6,087 nt of DNA, taken from the NCBI GenBank assembly GCA_937859855.1, contig CALMAR010000221.1, positions 1 through 6,087 of the forward strand, in the 5' to 3' direction. Every line of letters begins with the position of its first letter. Position 1 is the stretch's first letter. The notes beneath the pieces are model-generated. The model saw only the letters and a list, made by a program, of their open reading frames with translations. It made no database searches and had not been told where the DNA came from. The DNA comes from an uncultured Kineosporia sp. (GTDB taxonomy: Bacteria; Actinomycetota; Actinomycetes; Actinomycetales; Kineosporiaceae). Shown here piece after piece: positions 5,293 to 6,087 of the stretch. The position numbers and the translations under genes are program-made.

Positions 5293-6087
5293 ATGCGGGT
5301 GCACGTGCTCCAGGTCGGATACGGGGACGACGAGCCGATGATCGATCGGGTCGAACGGGTCGCGGCGATGGTGTCGGAGCAGGACGGCGCCGACTTGATC
5401 GTGCTGCCCGAACTATGGGCGCCGACCGGGTTCGGATACCAGAGCTGGGCGGATCGGGCTCAAGCCCTGGACGGTCCGGTACTGGCCGCGATGGCGGCGG
5501 CGGCCAAGACCGCCGGTGCCTTCCTGCACGCCGGGTCGATCATCGAGCGGGTATCGGACGATGCTGACGATACGGCCGATCGGGGCGAACAGGGCCGGGG
5601 CCGGTGGAACACCTCAGCCTTCTTCGCGCCGGACGGGTCGCTGCTGGCCAGCTACCGCAAGATCCACCGCTTCGGCTTCGCGGACGGGGAACCGGCACTG
5701 ATCGAGGCAGGCACGGATCTGGTCACCGTCGATGTCGACCCGGACACCGAGCTGGACGGCGAACCGCACCGGCTCGGCTTGGCCACCTGTTACGACCTGC
5801 GCTTCCCCGAGCAGTTCCGGTTACTGCTCGATCGCGGCGCCGAGGTGTTCGTGGTGCCCGCCGCGTGGCCCGCCGCCCGGGTCGAGCACTGGACCCTGCT
5901 GGGCCGGGCGCGGGCGATCGAGAACCAGTGCGTGATGATCCAGTGCAATACCGCCGGAAGCCATGCCGGAGTGACCATGGGCGGCCACAGCCAGGTGGTC
6001 GCGGCGTCCGGGGAGGTTCTGGCCGAGGCCGGGACAAGCGAGGAGGTGCTGATCGCGGACGTCGACATGGCCGCGACGCCTGCCTGG
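5293..6087 (+). CDS. Carbon-nitrogen hydrolase (nitrilase superfamily), 3' end cut
   Basis: The frame runs 265 codons from ATG 5293 to the window end without a stop. It belongs to the CN-hydrolase superfamily, which hydrolyses amides (less often nitriles) through a Cys thioester in an alpha-beta-beta-alpha fold. The triad is visible: Glu40 in VLPELWAPTGF, Lys123 in SYRKIHRFGF, and Cys166 in CYDLRFPEQFR. CYDLRFPE suggests an omega-amidase or Nit2-like amidase rather than a true nitrilase, but the substrate is unknown. The family is usually 260-280 residues, so only the last few are missing. Residues 86-104 are an acidic, Gly- and Arg-rich insertion between two core strands, probably a surface loop. 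The ATG is chosen because the TACGCT box suits leaderless translation. It diverges from the MarR gene, and the spacer may let the repressor affect it, though the palindrome is far from its promoter. Confidence 0.92.
   Translation, partial: MRVHVLQVGYGDDEPMIDRVERVAAMVSEQDGADLIVLPELWAPTGFGYQSWADRAQALDGPVLAAMAAAAKTAGAFLHAGSIIERVSDDADDTADRGEQGRGRWNTSAFFAPDGSLLASYRKIHRFGFADGEPALIEAGTDLVTVDVDPDTELDGEPHRLGLATCYDLRFPEQFRLLLDRGAEVFVVPAAWPAARVEHWTLLGRARAIENQCVMIQCNTAGSHAGVTMGGHSQVVAASGEVLAEAGTSEEVLIADVDMAATPAW

Noticed and set aside
1..6087. Mobile elements, CRISPR arrays, tRNA or rRNA genes
   Set aside because: No transposase, long terminal inverted repeats, regularly spaced repeats or RNA gene features were seen on either strand.

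Overview
The window is GC-rich, and its reading frames strongly prefer G or C at the third codon position. It uses GTG as well as ATG starts and carries a TANNNT-type -10 box directly before an ATG, as in leaderless transcripts. Together these point to a high-GC Gram-positive bacterium (Actinomycetota). The genus cannot be told from this sequence.

All recognisable genes but one lie on the minus strand. Reading in their direction (right to left), the first unit is a MarR-family repressor gene (5116-4583). It overlaps by 14 bases a 14-helix DHA2-type major facilitator drug exporter (4596-2725). A perfect 16-bp palindrome sits just after a possible -10 box in front of the repressor and is a natural autoregulatory operator. 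A stem-loop after the exporter probably ends this unit. A second exporter follows after a 180-bp gap: a full half-size type IV ABC transporter (membrane domain fused to ATPase, 2544-673), similar to multidrug or peptide exporters and lacking a C39 leader peptidase.

Downstream of the ABC gene is 606 bp without a conventional gene (67-672). This is the most interesting part. It holds two very short minus-strand reading frames of 30 and 14 codons. Each has a good Shine-Dalgarno sequence and the third-position GC of real genes, and both end in a related G-x-K-W motif (GNKWS and GKKWW). A strong GC-rich hairpin follows the second. They may be a small exported peptide pair (signal, bacteriocin or toxin-like), with the ABC protein as candidate exporter. 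Alternatively, the second, which ends Trp-Trp-stop just before the hairpin, may be an attenuator leader peptide. Beyond the hairpin, a protein with a very hydrophobic N-terminus begins at 66 and runs off the left edge.

On the right, a carbon-nitrogen hydrolase (nitrilase superfamily) gene diverges from the repressor on the plus strand. It is cut by the window end after 265 codons, with its Glu-Lys-Cys catalytic triad present. Its link to the efflux genes is probably only the shared intergenic region.
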